From NCBI GenBank assembly GCA_024363285.1, contig AP024710.1, positions 1,706,001 to 1,770,000 on the forward strand: 64,000 bases of DNA. The letters are read 5' to 3'. Numbering within the stretch: position 1 is the stretch's first letter; each line of letters starts with the position of its first letter. This document shows, piece by piece, positions 7,844-18,119 of the stretch. The DNA is from Leptolinea sp. HRD-7 (lineage in GTDB: Bacteria > Chloroflexota > Anaerolineae > Anaerolineales > Anaerolineaceae). The translations under genes were made by a program, and so were the position numbers. Under the pieces are notes generated by a model. The model searched no databases and was not told the origin of the DNA. It worked only from the letters and a program-made list of their open reading frames with translations.

Positions 7844-9097
7844 TTAATGAAGTTTTTTGAGAGAAGGAACGCGTAAAAAGACGATGATTGAGCATAATAA
7901 AAGTAAGGCGGCGAAAATCAACACTGTCATCGATTCATTAATTGTTTCTGCCAGTTCGCCGGCAAGGAGCGAACCAAGCGGTTGTGCGCCAAAAAAGACC
8001 AGCACATAAATGCTCATCACTCGACCGCGCAAATGGTCGGGTACGGCGGTTTGAATAAGCGCGTTCGCGTTGTTGATCACCAGCATAAAGAAGAACCCGA
8101 CCAGGCAAAGGAACAATAGCGATGACGGGATATTTGTCATGATCGCGAAGCCGGCAATCACTACAGGGAGCAAAAGACCTCCTGCGGCGAACGATTTTCC
8201 TCTCACCTTATATCGGCTGAGCCAGGCAATGAATAACCCGCCGATCATGGACCCCAAACCACGGGCGGAAAGCATCAATCCATTGGTAGACGCGTCACCC
8301 CGCAGCACTTCTACAGACCACGCCGGAGTCAGGGTAAATATACCGCTTCCAAACGCACCGACGATACCGACCATACTGATGATGCCGATGATTACCTGAT
8401 TGTTTCGGATGTAATCAAGGCCTTCATTGATACGGGCGAGGATGGTACCGGATGCAGTTTTCATTGACCATTCAGGAAGTTTCATTAAAGCAAGCGCGGT
8501 GATGACCGCGATAAACGAAATTCCATTTATCGTAAAACACCAGGCCGGGCCGACCAGTGCGTAGGCAAAACCAGCTACGGCAGGACCTACCACGGTTGCC
8601 ATGTTGAACATCGTAGAGTTCAACGCGATCGCGTTGGTAAGGTCTTCTCGGTCAACTAATTCGACCACAAATGATTGCCTCGCCGGTGCGTCAAACGCTG
8701 TGGCTATACCCAGAAGGAAAGCAAGGACAAGAATATGCCAGGGTTGAATAAATCTGGTAAAAACCAGCGCAGCCTGGATAAATGCCAGGATCATCATGGA
8801 TGCCTGAGTGATGATGATCAACTTGCGCCGAGAGATCCTGTCAGCTACCACGCCGCCATACAATGTAAACAACCATGAAGGCAGGCCTGAAGCAAACGCC
8901 ACGTAACCCAAAAATGCCGGCGAATTGGTCAATTGATAAATGAGAAAACCCTGTGCGGTATTCTGCATCCAGGTGCCAACCAGTGAAACCAGTTGACCGT
9001 AAAACCACAATCGATAATTAGGATGGCGCAGGGCGATGAATGTCTGTTTTACACTGAATCCCACACGCCGCGCGAAGTTCTCAGTCTGTTTGAACAT
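7844..9097 (-). CDS. MFS transporter, EntS/MFS_3-type
   Basis: A 417-residue major facilitator with about twelve membrane helices. The N-terminal ALRHPNYRLWFYGQLVSLVGTWMQ is typical of the MFS_3 'transmembrane secretion effector' group that contains the enterobactin exporter EntS. GGVVADRISRRKLIIITQ is the loop 2-3 signature, and AFDAPARQSFVVELV is also family-typical. The substrate cannot be inferred. The start ATG at 9097 is chosen because the longer frame to 9229 has an atypical charged extension and a TACAAT sits 7 bases upstream of this ATG. About 70 bases separate it from the end of the ICMT-like gene upstream. Confidence 0.85.
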   Translation of the reverse strand: MFKQTENFARRVGFSVKQTFIALRHPNYRLWFYGQLVSLVGTWMQNTAQGFLIYQLTNSPAFLGYVAFASGLPSWLFTLYGGVVADRISRRKLIIITQASMMILAFIQAALVFTRFIQPWHILVLAFLLGIATAFDAPARQSFVVELVDREDLTNAIALNSTMFNMATVVGPAVAGFAYALVGPAWCFTINGISFIAVITALALMKLPEWSMKTASGTILARINEGLDYIRNNQVIIGIISMVGIVGAFGSGIFTLTPAWSVEVLRGDASTNGLMLSARGLGSMIGGLFIAWLSRYKVRGKSFAAGGLLLPVVIAGFAIMTNIPSSLLFLCLVGFFFMLVINNANALIQTAVPDHLRGRVMSIYVLVFFGAQPLGSLLAGELAETINESMTVLIFAALLLLCSIIVFLRVPSLKKLH

Positions 9098-9104
9098 TAT
9101 GTTG

Positions 9105-9110
9105 ATTGTA
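9105..9110 (-). promoter_or_regulatory. -10 box of a leaderless promoter (MFS gene)
   Basis: TACAAT on the minus strand ends 7 bases before the ATG at 9097, with no Shine-Dalgarno sequence. Confidence 0.5.
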
Positions 9111-9167
9111 TTCCGCTTGAACCATTTCCGATAGATTACCCTGTCTATCCGATTGATTTTTAAAATG

Positions 9168-9758
9168 TCAGAAGATTCCCGGGATAAGAGCGGATGTTTT
9201 ACTCTTGTAGTCCAGATACTCTTCGCCAAATTCTTCTGTCAGAAGCTGTTCTTCTGAAGGCAGCCGTGTAATGATCATTGCAGTGACAGCCGGAAGATAA
9301 ACACACCCGAAAAGATTGGCGGATAAAAGTATTAGTCCCAGTCCAAAAATTAGAAATCCGGTGTACATTGGATGCCGGATAAAACGGTATATTCCCCGAA
9401 TGACCAGACGATGTCCGGGTTGAATTTCCAATTCTGGTGACCATAGTTTGCCCAGGTGTAAATATGCCAGGATAAACAATATATTTCCCCCCAACATCAG
9501 CGCGGCGCCGGTCCAGCGGAGAAGACCGGGAAGCATGAAATCCAGGCTCGATGAATCTGGGAGGATGGCATAAAGGTAGGCTAACATCATTGCTCCGCCG
9601 GTCAGACGAATGAAAAATTGCTCGCGCGAGCGGTGTGAAAACCGGCTATTTTCCGACAGAGGTTTGTTGCGGGTCATCCACAGGCGTGACAGGGTTTGCA
9701 TAACGAGTAGAAAACCAGTGATGATCCGGAACAATAACGGTAGTTCAATTGGAGGCAT
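9168..9758 (-). CDS. Isoprenylcysteine carboxyl methyltransferase-like membrane protein
   Basis: A 196-residue integral membrane protein with about five helices and the C-terminal ICMT/PEMT signature. GIYRFIRHPMYTGF is followed by the EE...FGEEYLDYKSK segment that binds S-adenosylmethionine in the family. Bacterial members methylate small molecules or lipids, and many have no known substrate. The ATG at 9758 is preceded by AGGAC at a suitable distance; the 20 extra codons upstream look unlike the family. It diverges from mutS2 with a 70-base gap holding both promoters. The C-terminal motif is clear; the substrate is unknown. Confidence 0.82.
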   Translation of the reverse strand: MPPIELPLLFRIITGFLLVMQTLSRLWMTRNKPLSENSRFSHRSREQFFIRLTGGAMMLAYLYAILPDSSSLDFMLPGLLRWTGAALMLGGNILFILAYLHLGKLWSPELEIQPGHRLVIRGIYRFIRHPMYTGFLIFGLGLILLSANLFGCVYLPAVTAMIITRLPSEEQLLTEEFGEEYLDYKSKTSALIPGIF

Positions 9759-9828
9759 GCAATTTGTCCTAAAAAAGATTTGTGTCAGGTTTAACCAGTA
9801 AACAGACTTATGATACACTCACAACGCT

Positions 9829-12216
9829 ATGGATGAGAAGACCCTTAATATTTTGGAATACCCAAAAATCTTGTCCCGGCTGGCCGCATACGCTTCATTC
9901 AGCGCGTCGCAGGAATTGGCCGGGTCATTGAAACCTACCCGCAGTCTGGAAGAAGCCCGGCGGCGGCAGGCTGTCACATCCGAAGCCGCGCGGCTTTTAA
10001 GTGTCAATGATACAGTCAGCATTGGCGGCGCGGTGGACATCCGTCCGTTGGTTTCGCTGGCAAGGCGTGGTGGAGTATTAACGCCCGGTGAATTATTGAA
10101 CATTAAAGGGACGCTTGTTTCGGCGCGTGAACTGTATCGTGTGTTTGACCATGCGGGTGACGACTATCCGCGATTATCCGCCATGGCTGAACCGCTGTCT
10201 CCGGGATTGGGGCTGGTGGATGCCATCTCGCGCTGTATATCAGAACGCGGTGAGGTGATGGACCAGGCTTCTGATAAGCTGGCCGGAATCCGCCGGGAAG
10301 TCAAAGCGGCCCATGAGAAATTGTTGAGCAAACTGGACCGTATAGTGAATGACAGCCACATCGCGCCCATGCTGCAAGAGGGCATCGTCACGCAGCGAAA
10401 TGGACGATATGTTATCCCACTGCGGGCTGATTATAAGGGGCGTGTGAAGGCGATCATCCATGATCAATCCGCATCCGGCGCTACCCTTTTCGTGGAACCG
10501 CTGGCAACGGTTGAACTGAATAACCAGTGGCAGGAAATGATCCTGCAGGAACAGGAAGAAGAACGCCGGGTTTTACTGGAACTCTCATCTCAAGTGGGAG
10601 CCAACGCCGAAGCATTGACGCATATCGTTGAAAGCCTGGCTGAATTGGATTTTGCTTTTATGTGCGCCCGTTACGCGCAAGACCTGCGTGCCGTGGAACC
10701 TGAGTTAATAATGTTTGAACAGGGGCGGCCGGATAATCACCCGGGCAGCACCATCAGGCTGTACCAGGCGAGACACCCCCTGCTGGATCCGGCAGCTGTT
10801 GTGCCTGTTGATCTGGTGTTGGATGATAAAACCTTCGCGCTGGTACTCACAGGCCCCAATACCGGCGGCAAGACGGTTACACTGAAAACCCTTGGTCTGC
10901 TGGTTTTGATGGCTCAGAGCGGGCTGCACATTCCGGTTCGATCCGGTTCGGCATTGAATGTGTTCCCCAAGATCTTCGCTGATATCGGAGATGAACAATC
11001 GATTGAGCAATCGCTATCCACATTCTCGGGGCATATTCGCAATATTGTGCATATTTTAAAAAGGGCCGACCGCGCGTCACTGGTGTTGTTAGACGAACTC
11101 GGCGCGGGAACCGATCCACAGGAAGGTGCATCGCTCGCGCGAGCCATACTTTCGAATTTGATTCAGCGGGGTATCACCTGCCTGGTGGCCACACATTACC
11201 CGGAATTAAAGACGTATGCTCATTCAACTCCCGGTGCCATCAATGGCAGCATGGAGTTTGATTTGAAATCATTGCGGCCGACGTACCGTCTGAATATCGG
11301 CTTACCCGGTAGGTCCAACGCATTGTTGATCGCCGAAAAAATTGGACTTCCGGCTTCCATCATTGAAGACGCGCGTTCATCCACCAGTCCAGAGGACATG
11401 CGAGCCGAAGATTTGCTGGATGAGATCCATAACCAGCGTGATATGGCTCGCATCGACCGCGCGGCTGCGGAAAACGAACGAATTGAAGCGGAAAAAATAA
11501 AGAAAGAACTGGCTGATCGACTGGCGACAATCGAGGATGAACGTCGAGATGTTCTGGAAAAGGCCCGGGTGGAAGCTGAAAAGCGAATTTCTGACCTTGA
11601 AAACGAATTATCCAGCCTCAGGAAAGAATTAACTAAAGCACGGCAGCCATTACAGGCTCTGGAAAAACCACGAGAATCGCTCAGCGAATTGCGAGAAAAA
11701 ACCATTAAACCGGTTGAGCGTAAATCCGAAATGACACTACCAAAAACAGGTCTCCGCCTGGGAGAACGGGTGCGAATCCGGTCACTTGGGCTGGACGGTG
11801 TGATATGCGGTGTCAGTTCAGAAGATGTGGAAGTGCAGGTAGGTTCCATGCGTTTGCGTACCCGCCAGGATGAGATTGAACGGCGTTCGTCGGCTCCGGT
11901 GGTCGAAAAGCCTGTTGAACCCCCATCTCGCTCATTTTCAGGAACGGGAAGTACAATGGCGCCCTCTCCTGGAATGGAAATTGACCTGCGTGGACAGCGA
12001 GCGGAAGATGCCCTGATAGCTATGGAACGTTATATTGAATCTGCCTATCTGGCTGGAATGCCCTTCGTTCGTATTATTCATGGCAAAGGGACCGGCAAGT
12101 TACGCCAGGTATTGCGTGACGCGCTGCGCGCCTCGCCGCATGTCACCCGATGGGAAGACGGTCTTCGCAATGAAGGCGGTGAAGGCGTAACAGTGGCCCA
12201 TATTCAGGCTGATTAA
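9829..12216 (+). CDS. mutS2: Endonuclease MutS2
   Basis: MutS2 binds branched DNA or stalled, collided ribosomes and acts in recombination control or ribosome rescue rather than mismatch repair. The 795-residue protein lacks the MutS mismatch-recognition domain. It has the clamp/lever region, the ATPase with Walker A TGPNTGGKT (about residue 345), Walker B LVLLDELGAGTDP and the ATHYPELK switch. A long coiled coil (about 510-620) follows. The C-terminal Smr nuclease domain has IDLRGQRAEDA and the RIIHGKGTGKLR motif. It stands alone, ends at a strong terminator and diverges from the ICMT-like gene. A TATGAT -10-like box lies 14 bases upstream of the ATG. Confidence 0.96.
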   Translation: MDEKTLNILEYPKILSRLAAYASFSASQELAGSLKPTRSLEEARRRQAVTSEAARLLSVNDTVSIGGAVDIRPLVSLARRGGVLTPGELLNIKGTLVSARELYRVFDHAGDDYPRLSAMAEPLSPGLGLVDAISRCISERGEVMDQASDKLAGIRREVKAAHEKLLSKLDRIVNDSHIAPMLQEGIVTQRNGRYVIPLRADYKGRVKAIIHDQSASGATLFVEPLATVELNNQWQEMILQEQEEERRVLLELSSQVGANAEALTHIVESLAELDFAFMCARYAQDLRAVEPELIMFEQGRPDNHPGSTIRLYQARHPLLDPAAVVPVDLVLDDKTFALVLTGPNTGGKTVTLKTLGLLVLMAQSGLHIPVRSGSALNVFPKIFADIGDEQSIEQSLSTFSGHIRNIVHILKRADRASLVLLDELGAGTDPQEGASLARAILSNLIQRGITCLVATHYPELKTYAHSTPGAINGSMEFDLKSLRPTYRLNIGLPGRSNALLIAEKIGLPASIIEDARSSTSPEDMRAEDLLDEIHNQRDMARIDRAAAENERIEAEKIKKELADRLATIEDERRDVLEKARVEAEKRISDLENELSSLRKELTKARQPLQALEKPRESLSELREKTIKPVERKSEMTLPKTGLRLGERVRIRSLGLDGVICGVSSEDVEVQVGSMRLRTRQDEIERRSSAPVVEKPVEPPSRSFSGTGSTMAPSPGMEIDLRGQRAEDALIAMERYIESAYLAGMPFVRIIHGKGTGKLRQVLRDALRASPHVTRWEDGLRNEGGEGVTVAHIQAD

Positions 12217-12222
12217 ATAAAA

Positions 12223-12264
12223 AAGGTCGATAGTGTTTTCTCCCGACTCACTACCGACCTTTTC
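12223..12264. terminator. Bidirectional terminator after mutS2
   Basis: A 13-bp stem (12223-12235 with 12249-12261, one mismatch) is preceded by a run of A and followed by TTTT. It can serve mutS2 on the plus strand and the SARP gene on the minus strand. The remaining gap to 12403 shows no gene. Confidence 0.85.
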
Positions 12265-12403
12265 GCGCTGGTTCCCTCTACCTGCGCCGATGTTTGCGAT
12301 GTCACTATCAGCAAGTATAACTATATAACATTGACAAAATATTGACAAGTGGGTCTGTCTTCTATCCAATACCGGGTGAAAGATATCGGCTTTTGGGAGT
12401 GTT

Positions 12404-15400
12404 TCATCCTGGTGATGCGCTATTTCTAAGGAATTTAAAGAATCGTTCATCATCAAAATTATCAGAATACATATGGTTCTTTTTCGCGTTTGCGATTAAT
12501 CTTTCGATCCATTCACCCGGTTGAATGACGCCTTTTGAATACAGGTTTGAGATAACCAGTTCCGCTAGTGAGTTTTCCATGGTATCCCATAAATATCTTA
12601 ATCTTGGAAGACTACCGGGAATGGTAATCAACGAGAAACCGTGGGATTCAGCTACTTCAATAACGTTTTTAAATATACCTTTTGCTTGATCGATCTGTCC
12701 ATTGGATTCCAATAATTGGGCATAAAGATACCTGGCTGGAATAAATATCGATCCCAATTGTTTCTTTTCGGCTTGTTCTATAGCTGATTCGAGAATCTGA
12801 AGACCGGCTTCCAAGTCTCCATTCATGGCTGTAGCATATCCAAGCCGATAGTAATTATCTAACCCGGCATGGGCTTCTGGCATTATGTCGAAACCTAGTT
12901 TGTATTCATTTTTTGCTTTTTCGTATATATGAAGAGTCAGAAAAACATCACCGCGCAGACAATACGCCGACGAGATAATTTCGATATATTTATTTTCAGT
13001 TGCCAATTGCATTACTGAATCCGCCAGATCCCATCCACTATCTAATCTGGCCAGGAGAGTATTTAAACGAGATTCAATAATCGAAACATAAGCCAGTATG
13101 CGTGGATTTTGGTAAGTTATTTTTATTTTTTTTGCCTGATTAAGATATTTCATTGACTCCGAAAATCTACCCGAATAAAATTCAGCGATGGCTAATGACG
13201 TAAATGCTCCCGGATGAGCAGAATGTTTGGATATCAGCAAATAAGAATTTCGCAAAGCTGCTTTTCCATATTCGACAGCCTGCGAGAGCAGGCCAAGAGT
13301 TGAACATAGAAGACTTGAAAAGTCCTGAACCAATGCTACAACTTCTCTTATCTTTTGATTGTTTTGATTTTCGCCAAGAATAATTGCTTCATTCAGAATT
13401 TCGATCGCCCGTGCGTTAAACCCCGCAGTTGAGAGCGTCATGGCTAACCAATATCGACATTTAATTTTTTCTAATAGATTATCTGTTTTGTTGATAATTT
13501 GGATGCCTTCTTCAAAAAAAATCAGAGCTCTTTCAATTTCTGATTTATAAAAACTTGAAAGTCCCATTCCACATAAGCCAACTCCTATTAATAAATGACT
13601 ATTGATTTGTAAACCAGCTTCATGCATATTGGCGAAACAAACACTCAGTGATGGTAAATCCATCACGTTATAAGCCATTTCACCCCATTCAGAAAACAGG
13701 GCGTACAAATCATCTTCTGAAATCAATTCACCGAATTCCAACCGGATCTGATTTGCCTGTGAAAAAGCGAAATTCGCTTCATCACGCGAAAACAATTCTC
13801 GGGCAGATTGTGCCGCTTTAATCCAGTATTGAAACGCTTCATGCGGTTTACCACCCATCTCAAAATGACGGGCAATCGTGCTGGCCTGCCGCCGTGACTG
13901 ATTCCCTCGTAATTTTATTTTTGCCCGGGCAATCTGTTCATTTAAATAACACAATCTGGCAGGGGATAAGTGAGTAAGTAATAGATCACGAAAAATACTG
14001 TGATTAAAACTATATCGTCCAATACCTTCACTGGCAGACAGGGAATGAATAAACTGCTTAGATTCAAGCTCTTCAAGAATTCGAACCAGATCTTTTGGGG
14101 GACAGATATTCAGATATTCGATGATGTCAAACTGGAACTCCATACCACATACAGCGGCTGCTCCAAGAATTTCATTTGAAAGACTATCCAGCATTTTTTC
14201 TTTTTCTTCAAAAATGGACGTTATCTTTTCCGATATTCGGATCTTGTTTTGATCAAACGATGATGGTTCTTCTTCAAACTCCTGAAAGGAAGCCAACGTC
14301 TCACGAATTATTAACGGATTTCCCCCTGAAGCTGTCTGCAACTTTTTTAGAAAAATCTGGTCCGGGTCCTTTCCAAGTATATGTCGAGCCATCATTCCGG
14401 TTTCTTGTAGTGTAAAGGGTTTAAGTTCGATTCTTGGAATAAACTTGTGTCTGACATCATCCGATATCAGGAAGCGCAGTTTTCTGTTATCCATTTCAAT
14501 TCTTGATGTCAAAATCAGAAAGGCATCATCTTTAAAAAATCCAGATTTTGAAAGATACATTAGCGCTTCCAATGAATTTGTATCAATCCATTGGATGTTT
14601 TCAAAAATCAGAATTATTCGAGAGTCCCTTTTATTCTTTGAAAACAATTGATAAAACGCTTCAAAAACTGCTTCTCGGCCCGTTTCGAGCGGTACATCTT
14701 CATGGAATGATGCGGTATTATTTCGGGGAGTGAACCCTGGAATAATTAATGAAAGGGTGTTCTGGCTTAATTCATCCAACCTGAAGAAGTCTTCGTGTGT
14801 AAAGTTGTTCCGAATCAAGTTTATAAATGGTTGAAATGGTTGATTTATTTCCCCTTCGTGGCAGGTTATAACGTAGGTTCGCTGCTTTGATTTCAAAGAA
14901 GAACAGAATTGGTGAACAAATTGTGTTTTTCCTGAACCGATTTCACCTACCAGGAATACAATACCACCTTCGTAGTAGTATTTTTCCATCTGTTCAAGCT
15001 CATTTCCACGGCCAATAAAACCGGCCGTGGTGTTTCGGATGGACGTGCCTGGAGGCATTTTTTTTCTCAGCTCGTTTGTTGGTGTTTCGGCTGTATCTTT
15101 TATGGTTAATTGAAGGATTTCAGGGGGAACTTCTTCTAATTCACGTTGATACAGGTCTTTTAAATATCGGTAATAGGATTGTGCGTCAGATATTCGACCA
15201 GCCCTGTAGAACAGAGCCAATAAATATTCTTGCAGGTGTTCATCCAGTGGATCCGATTCCAATGCCTTATTGAGATACAAAATGGCTTTATCAAGGTCAC
15301 CCGTTGACGAAAAATGGTCTGCCAGACGTTCAAGGCTCTGCAGACGGTAGTACTCTAATGAATTTGATTTTGATTGAATCCAATCGTCAAGAAAATTTGA

Positions 15401-15844
15401 TGATAAATCTCCAAGACCTTCTAAAAAATAAGGCGATCTCCATAATGAAACAGCCTTCTCGAGATTATCGGCAATGTTTTCAGATAATGCACTTTGCTTT
15501 TGAGATTTACCAAAATAGACAATGGCTGGTTGTAACAGCTTAATGAACTGCTGAAGGTCAGAATAGGCTTTATCGAAGTCAAGCCAGATGCGATCCTGGT
15601 CAGTGCAGATGACTTCGGGGTCAGGTAGTTCGTTTCGTAGTTTACTTAATAATTCCCGCAGATTTTTACGTGCGTCTGCCTCGCTGGTTTCTCTCCAGAA
15701 CCGTGAGATCAGATCGCCCCGAGAAACCCCATCCGGTTGTCCTGCCAGATAATACAGTAATAATCTTGCCTGACGTCGCTGAATCTTCAATGGCTTATCG
15801 TCATCAAGAATGGCGGGTGGACCCAGAAGAAGTATTTTTAGCAT
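12404..15844 (-). CDS. SARP/BTAD-type regulator with AAA ATPase and TPR repeats
   Basis: This 1146-residue protein has the architecture of large STAND-type activators. An N-terminal winged helix (MLKILLLGPPAI to about residue 90, with RRQARLLLYYLA) leads into a bacterial transcriptional activation domain (about 95-255). A P-loop ATPase follows, with Walker A VGEIGSGKT near residue 297 and Walker B LIFENIQWID. The C-terminal half consists of helical tetratricopeptide-like repeats. No LuxR-type helix-turn-helix is seen at the end. Such proteins bind a ligand or partner through the repeats and activate transcription. Its ATG is only 5 bases after the recN stop, so it is likely co-transcribed with recN. 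The region is visibly AT-richer than its neighbours, which may mark later acquisition. Targets are unknown. Confidence 0.88.
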   Translation of the reverse strand: MLKILLLGPPAILDDDKPLKIQRRQARLLLYYLAGQPDGVSRGDLISRFWRETSEADARKNLRELLSKLRNELPDPEVICTDQDRIWLDFDKAYSDLQQFIKLLQPAIVYFGKSQKQSALSENIADNLEKAVSLWRSPYFLEGLGDLSSNFLDDWIQSKSNSLEYYRLQSLERLADHFSSTGDLDKAILYLNKALESDPLDEHLQEYLLALFYRAGRISDAQSYYRYLKDLYQRELEEVPPEILQLTIKDTAETPTNELRKKMPPGTSIRNTTAGFIGRGNELEQMEKYYYEGGIVFLVGEIGSGKTQFVHQFCSSLKSKQRTYVITCHEGEINQPFQPFINLIRNNFTHEDFFRLDELSQNTLSLIIPGFTPRNNTASFHEDVPLETGREAVFEAFYQLFSKNKRDSRIILIFENIQWIDTNSLEALMYLSKSGFFKDDAFLILTSRIEMDNRKLRFLISDDVRHKFIPRIELKPFTLQETGMMARHILGKDPDQIFLKKLQTASGGNPLIIRETLASFQEFEEEPSSFDQNKIRISEKITSIFEEKEKMLDSLSNEILGAAAVCGMEFQFDIIEYLNICPPKDLVRILEELESKQFIHSLSASEGIGRYSFNHSIFRDLLLTHLSPARLCYLNEQIARAKIKLRGNQSRRQASTIARHFEMGGKPHEAFQYWIKAAQSARELFSRDEANFAFSQANQIRLEFGELISEDDLYALFSEWGEMAYNVMDLPSLSVCFANMHEAGLQINSHLLIGVGLCGMGLSSFYKSEIERALIFFEEGIQIINKTDNLLEKIKCRYWLAMTLSTAGFNARAIEILNEAIILGENQNNQKIREVVALVQDFSSLLCSTLGLLSQAVEYGKAALRNSYLLISKHSAHPGAFTSLAIAEFYSGRFSESMKYLNQAKKIKITYQNPRILAYVSIIESRLNTLLARLDSGWDLADSVMQLATENKYIEIISSAYCLRGDVFLTLHIYEKAKNEYKLGFDIMPEAHAGLDNYYRLGYATAMNGDLEAGLQILESAIEQAEKKQLGSIFIPARYLYAQLLESNGQIDQAKGIFKNVIEVAESHGFSLITIPGSLPRLRYLWDTMENSLAELVISNLYSKGVIQPGEWIERLIANAKKNHMYSDNFDDERFFKFLRNSASPG

Positions 15845-15849
15845 CGCGT

Positions 15850-17577
15850 TCAGTAAGAAGAAGCTTTTTCGATAAAACTACCGGCTTCTGTTATGAGTGC
15901 TCTGGCGGATTCCATCCCGGCTTCACTATTTGTTCCCAGCATTAGCGCCAATTCACGGATGCGGTCATCCCCGTTGAGAGCTTTAGTTTCAGTCATTGTA
16001 CGATCGTTGACGATCTTCTTTCCAACCGTAAAATGCTGGTCGCCAAACGCGGCTAGCTGAGGAAGATGGGTTACACAGAATACCTGGTGTGACCGTGCAA
16101 CCTGCCATAATTTTTCACCCACAGTGGTTCCCACGCGGCCGCCGATACCCTGATCGATCTCATCGAAGATCAATGTAGGTACTTCATCGGCATGCGCGAG
16201 AACATTTTTTAATGCCAGCATCAAGCGTGATGTCTCACCACCCGACGCGATCTTGACCATGGGTTTCAAACCTTCACCCGGGTTAGGGGCAATGAGAAAT
16301 TCCACCAGGTCAAAGCCAGAATTATCAAAACGAGCCAGATTGCCGGTTTCATCCGGTATCCCGGATGTATCTGGAAGCGTGCGCATATCTACCATAAAGC
16401 GCGCGCCGGGCATGTGAAGATCCTGTAACTGCGCTTCCACGGCAGATGATAGTTTTCCGGCTGCCTCTTTGCGAAGTTGGCTCAATGCGAGAGCTTTTTC
16501 GGTGAGCGAAGCCAGAATGCTTTTTTCTTCCGCTTCCAATTGCTCGATCTGCTCTCCGGAATGTTCTATCGATTCGAGTTGCCTGCGGGCATCTTCCATA
16601 AACGCCAGGGCAGCCTCTTCACTTCCACCGTACTTGCGGCTGAGATTCCGGATCAATTCGATGCGGTCTTCCATTTGTTCCAACCGGCGTGGATTAATTT
16701 CTATACGTTCAAGGTAATCGCTTAATGCCCGAGATAATTCTGCTATATCATCTGAAATGATTTCTGCTTTATCAAGGACAGATGACATGGATGGATCGAT
16801 GCGTGCCAGTGAGGTTAACGTGCGGACAACTTGCCCGATAAGGTCGCTCGCTGATGGCGAATCGGCTTCTCCTTCATCCAGGATGCGCATCGCGTCTTGT
16901 CCAAGGGTGGCCAGGTTTTCCGCGTTGGCCAACCGATCACGTTCCACTACCAGTTCATCCAATTCTCCGGGCTTGAGACGGGCTGATTCGATTTCATTCA
17001 CCTGATACCGCAGCAAATCAATCGTGCGGGCGGAATCTTTTTCCTGTTCCCTCAAGGTTGTCAGATTCTTGCGCAGGTTGGATAGCCGGTTGTAATCCTC
17101 ACGATACGCTGAGAGTAATGTGCCGGAACCGGCAAAACGGTCAAGTAATTGGATGTGCTGCTTAATATTGAGCAATGAAAGGTGTTCAGATTGCCCGTGA
17201 ATATCTACCAGCGACGAACCAATTTCTTTCAACAGGCTCTGACTCACAGAGCGGCCGTTTACGCGGCAGGATGTGCGTCCTTCTTTACGGATTTCACGGC
17301 TGAGAATGACCTGCCCTGGTTCGTCTAGCAAGTCTTCTCGTTCGAGGATCCTGTCAACATCGGGATTCGTAGAAAAATCTGCTTCCAGAAGGGCTCTATC
17401 TTCCCCACTGCGAACCATGCCCGCTTCTGCCTTGCCGCCTACCAGGGCTTCAATAGCATCCAGAATGATGGATTTTCCCGCGCCAGTCTCGCCGGTGAAG
17501 ATCACCAGGCCGGAATCAAAGCGCAGTTCAAGGTGTTGGATGATGGCAAAGTTGTCGATGCGGAGTTCTTGCAGCAT
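15850..17577 (-). CDS. recN: DNA repair protein RecN
   Basis: RecN is an SMC-like ATPase that helps double-strand break repair. The 575-residue sequence starts with the canonical MLQELRIDNFAII. It has Walker A FTGETGAGKS (about residues 29-38), two coiled-coil arms with a central hinge, the ABC signature ASGGETSRLMLALK and Walker B TLIFDEIDQGIGG. Length and order match the family. It lies in a tight minus-strand series: zinc-finger membrane protein, recN, then the SARP gene, with gaps of 11 and 5 bases. The nadK-recN association is common in bacteria. Confidence 0.97.
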   Translation of the reverse strand: MLQELRIDNFAIIQHLELRFDSGLVIFTGETGAGKSIILDAIEALVGGKAEAGMVRSGEDRALLEADFSTNPDVDRILEREDLLDEPGQVILSREIRKEGRTSCRVNGRSVSQSLLKEIGSSLVDIHGQSEHLSLLNIKQHIQLLDRFAGSGTLLSAYREDYNRLSNLRKNLTTLREQEKDSARTIDLLRYQVNEIESARLKPGELDELVVERDRLANAENLATLGQDAMRILDEGEADSPSASDLIGQVVRTLTSLARIDPSMSSVLDKAEIISDDIAELSRALSDYLERIEINPRRLEQMEDRIELIRNLSRKYGGSEEAALAFMEDARRQLESIEHSGEQIEQLEAEEKSILASLTEKALALSQLRKEAAGKLSSAVEAQLQDLHMPGARFMVDMRTLPDTSGIPDETGNLARFDNSGFDLVEFLIAPNPGEGLKPMVKIASGGETSRLMLALKNVLAHADEVPTLIFDEIDQGIGGRVGTTVGEKLWQVARSHQVFCVTHLPQLAAFGDQHFTVGKKIVNDRTMTETKALNGDDRIRELALMLGTNSEAGMESARALITEAGSFIEKASSY

Positions 17578-17588
17578 GGTATCTGTCT

Positions 17589-18119
17589 CTATCGTCTGAT
17601 TTGGATTCCGCTCAGACGCGAATACACAGTAGTGGCAACCAGTGCCGTATATATTGCCGGCCAGACCACATCGATCAATATCTCCGGCCCGGCCACACCC
17701 AGTAAGGCGATGAACAGAATTGGGATGGCTAGCGCGATACCACCAAGCGCCGAAGCGCCGGCAGCCACCAGAAACATTGGTTTGCTGCGACGTCTACCGG
17801 TGGCTTTCCGCACTGCTTCAGCAATGACCCAGCCAACGACCGGCGCGATAAGGAAGATAAAAAAGCCGACCATACCAACCAACAGGCTTCCGAGAAAGGA
17901 CAGGATAATGGGTATGAAGAAAGCCGCTACATAATCAATGGGTTGAGCTGTGTCAAAAATTTTCTGCTGCGCGCGAACGCAATCCTTGCAGCGGTAACCG
18001 GTAGGGGTATGTACCGCGCAACTTGTACAAATTGGTTTTTCACAGCGGTTACAACGCAGGTAGGTTTCGCGGGTTGGGTGGTTGGCGCAATACAGGGTTG
18101 ATGATTTTTCTTCGGTCAT
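17589..18119 (-). CDS. B-box-like zinc-finger membrane protein
   Basis: The 176-residue protein starts with a cysteine/histidine-rich segment (YCANHPTRETYLRCNRCEKP, then CTSCAVHTPTGYRCKDC). It resembles a B-box or rhomboid-associated zinc finger and should bind two zinc ions in the cytoplasm. After it come three or four membrane helices (about residues 65-165) and a short basic tail. Its ATG overlaps the nadK stop (ATGA), so the two are translationally coupled. Similar proteins are common in Chloroflexota and Actinobacteria, without a known function. A membrane-bound sensor or scaffold is possible. Confidence 0.75.
   Translation of the reverse strand: MTEEKSSTLYCANHPTRETYLRCNRCEKPICTSCAVHTPTGYRCKDCVRAQQKIFDTAQPIDYVAAFFIPIILSFLGSLLVGMVGFFIFLIAPVVGWVIAEAVRKATGRRRSKPMFLVAAGASALGGIALAIPILFIALLGVAGPEILIDVVWPAIYTALVATTVYSRLSGIQIRR

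Noticed and set aside
12331..12347. Two TTGACA hexamers 11 bases apart
   Set aside because: They lie between convergent gene ends with no gene to drive on the plus strand; probably chance in AT-rich sequence.
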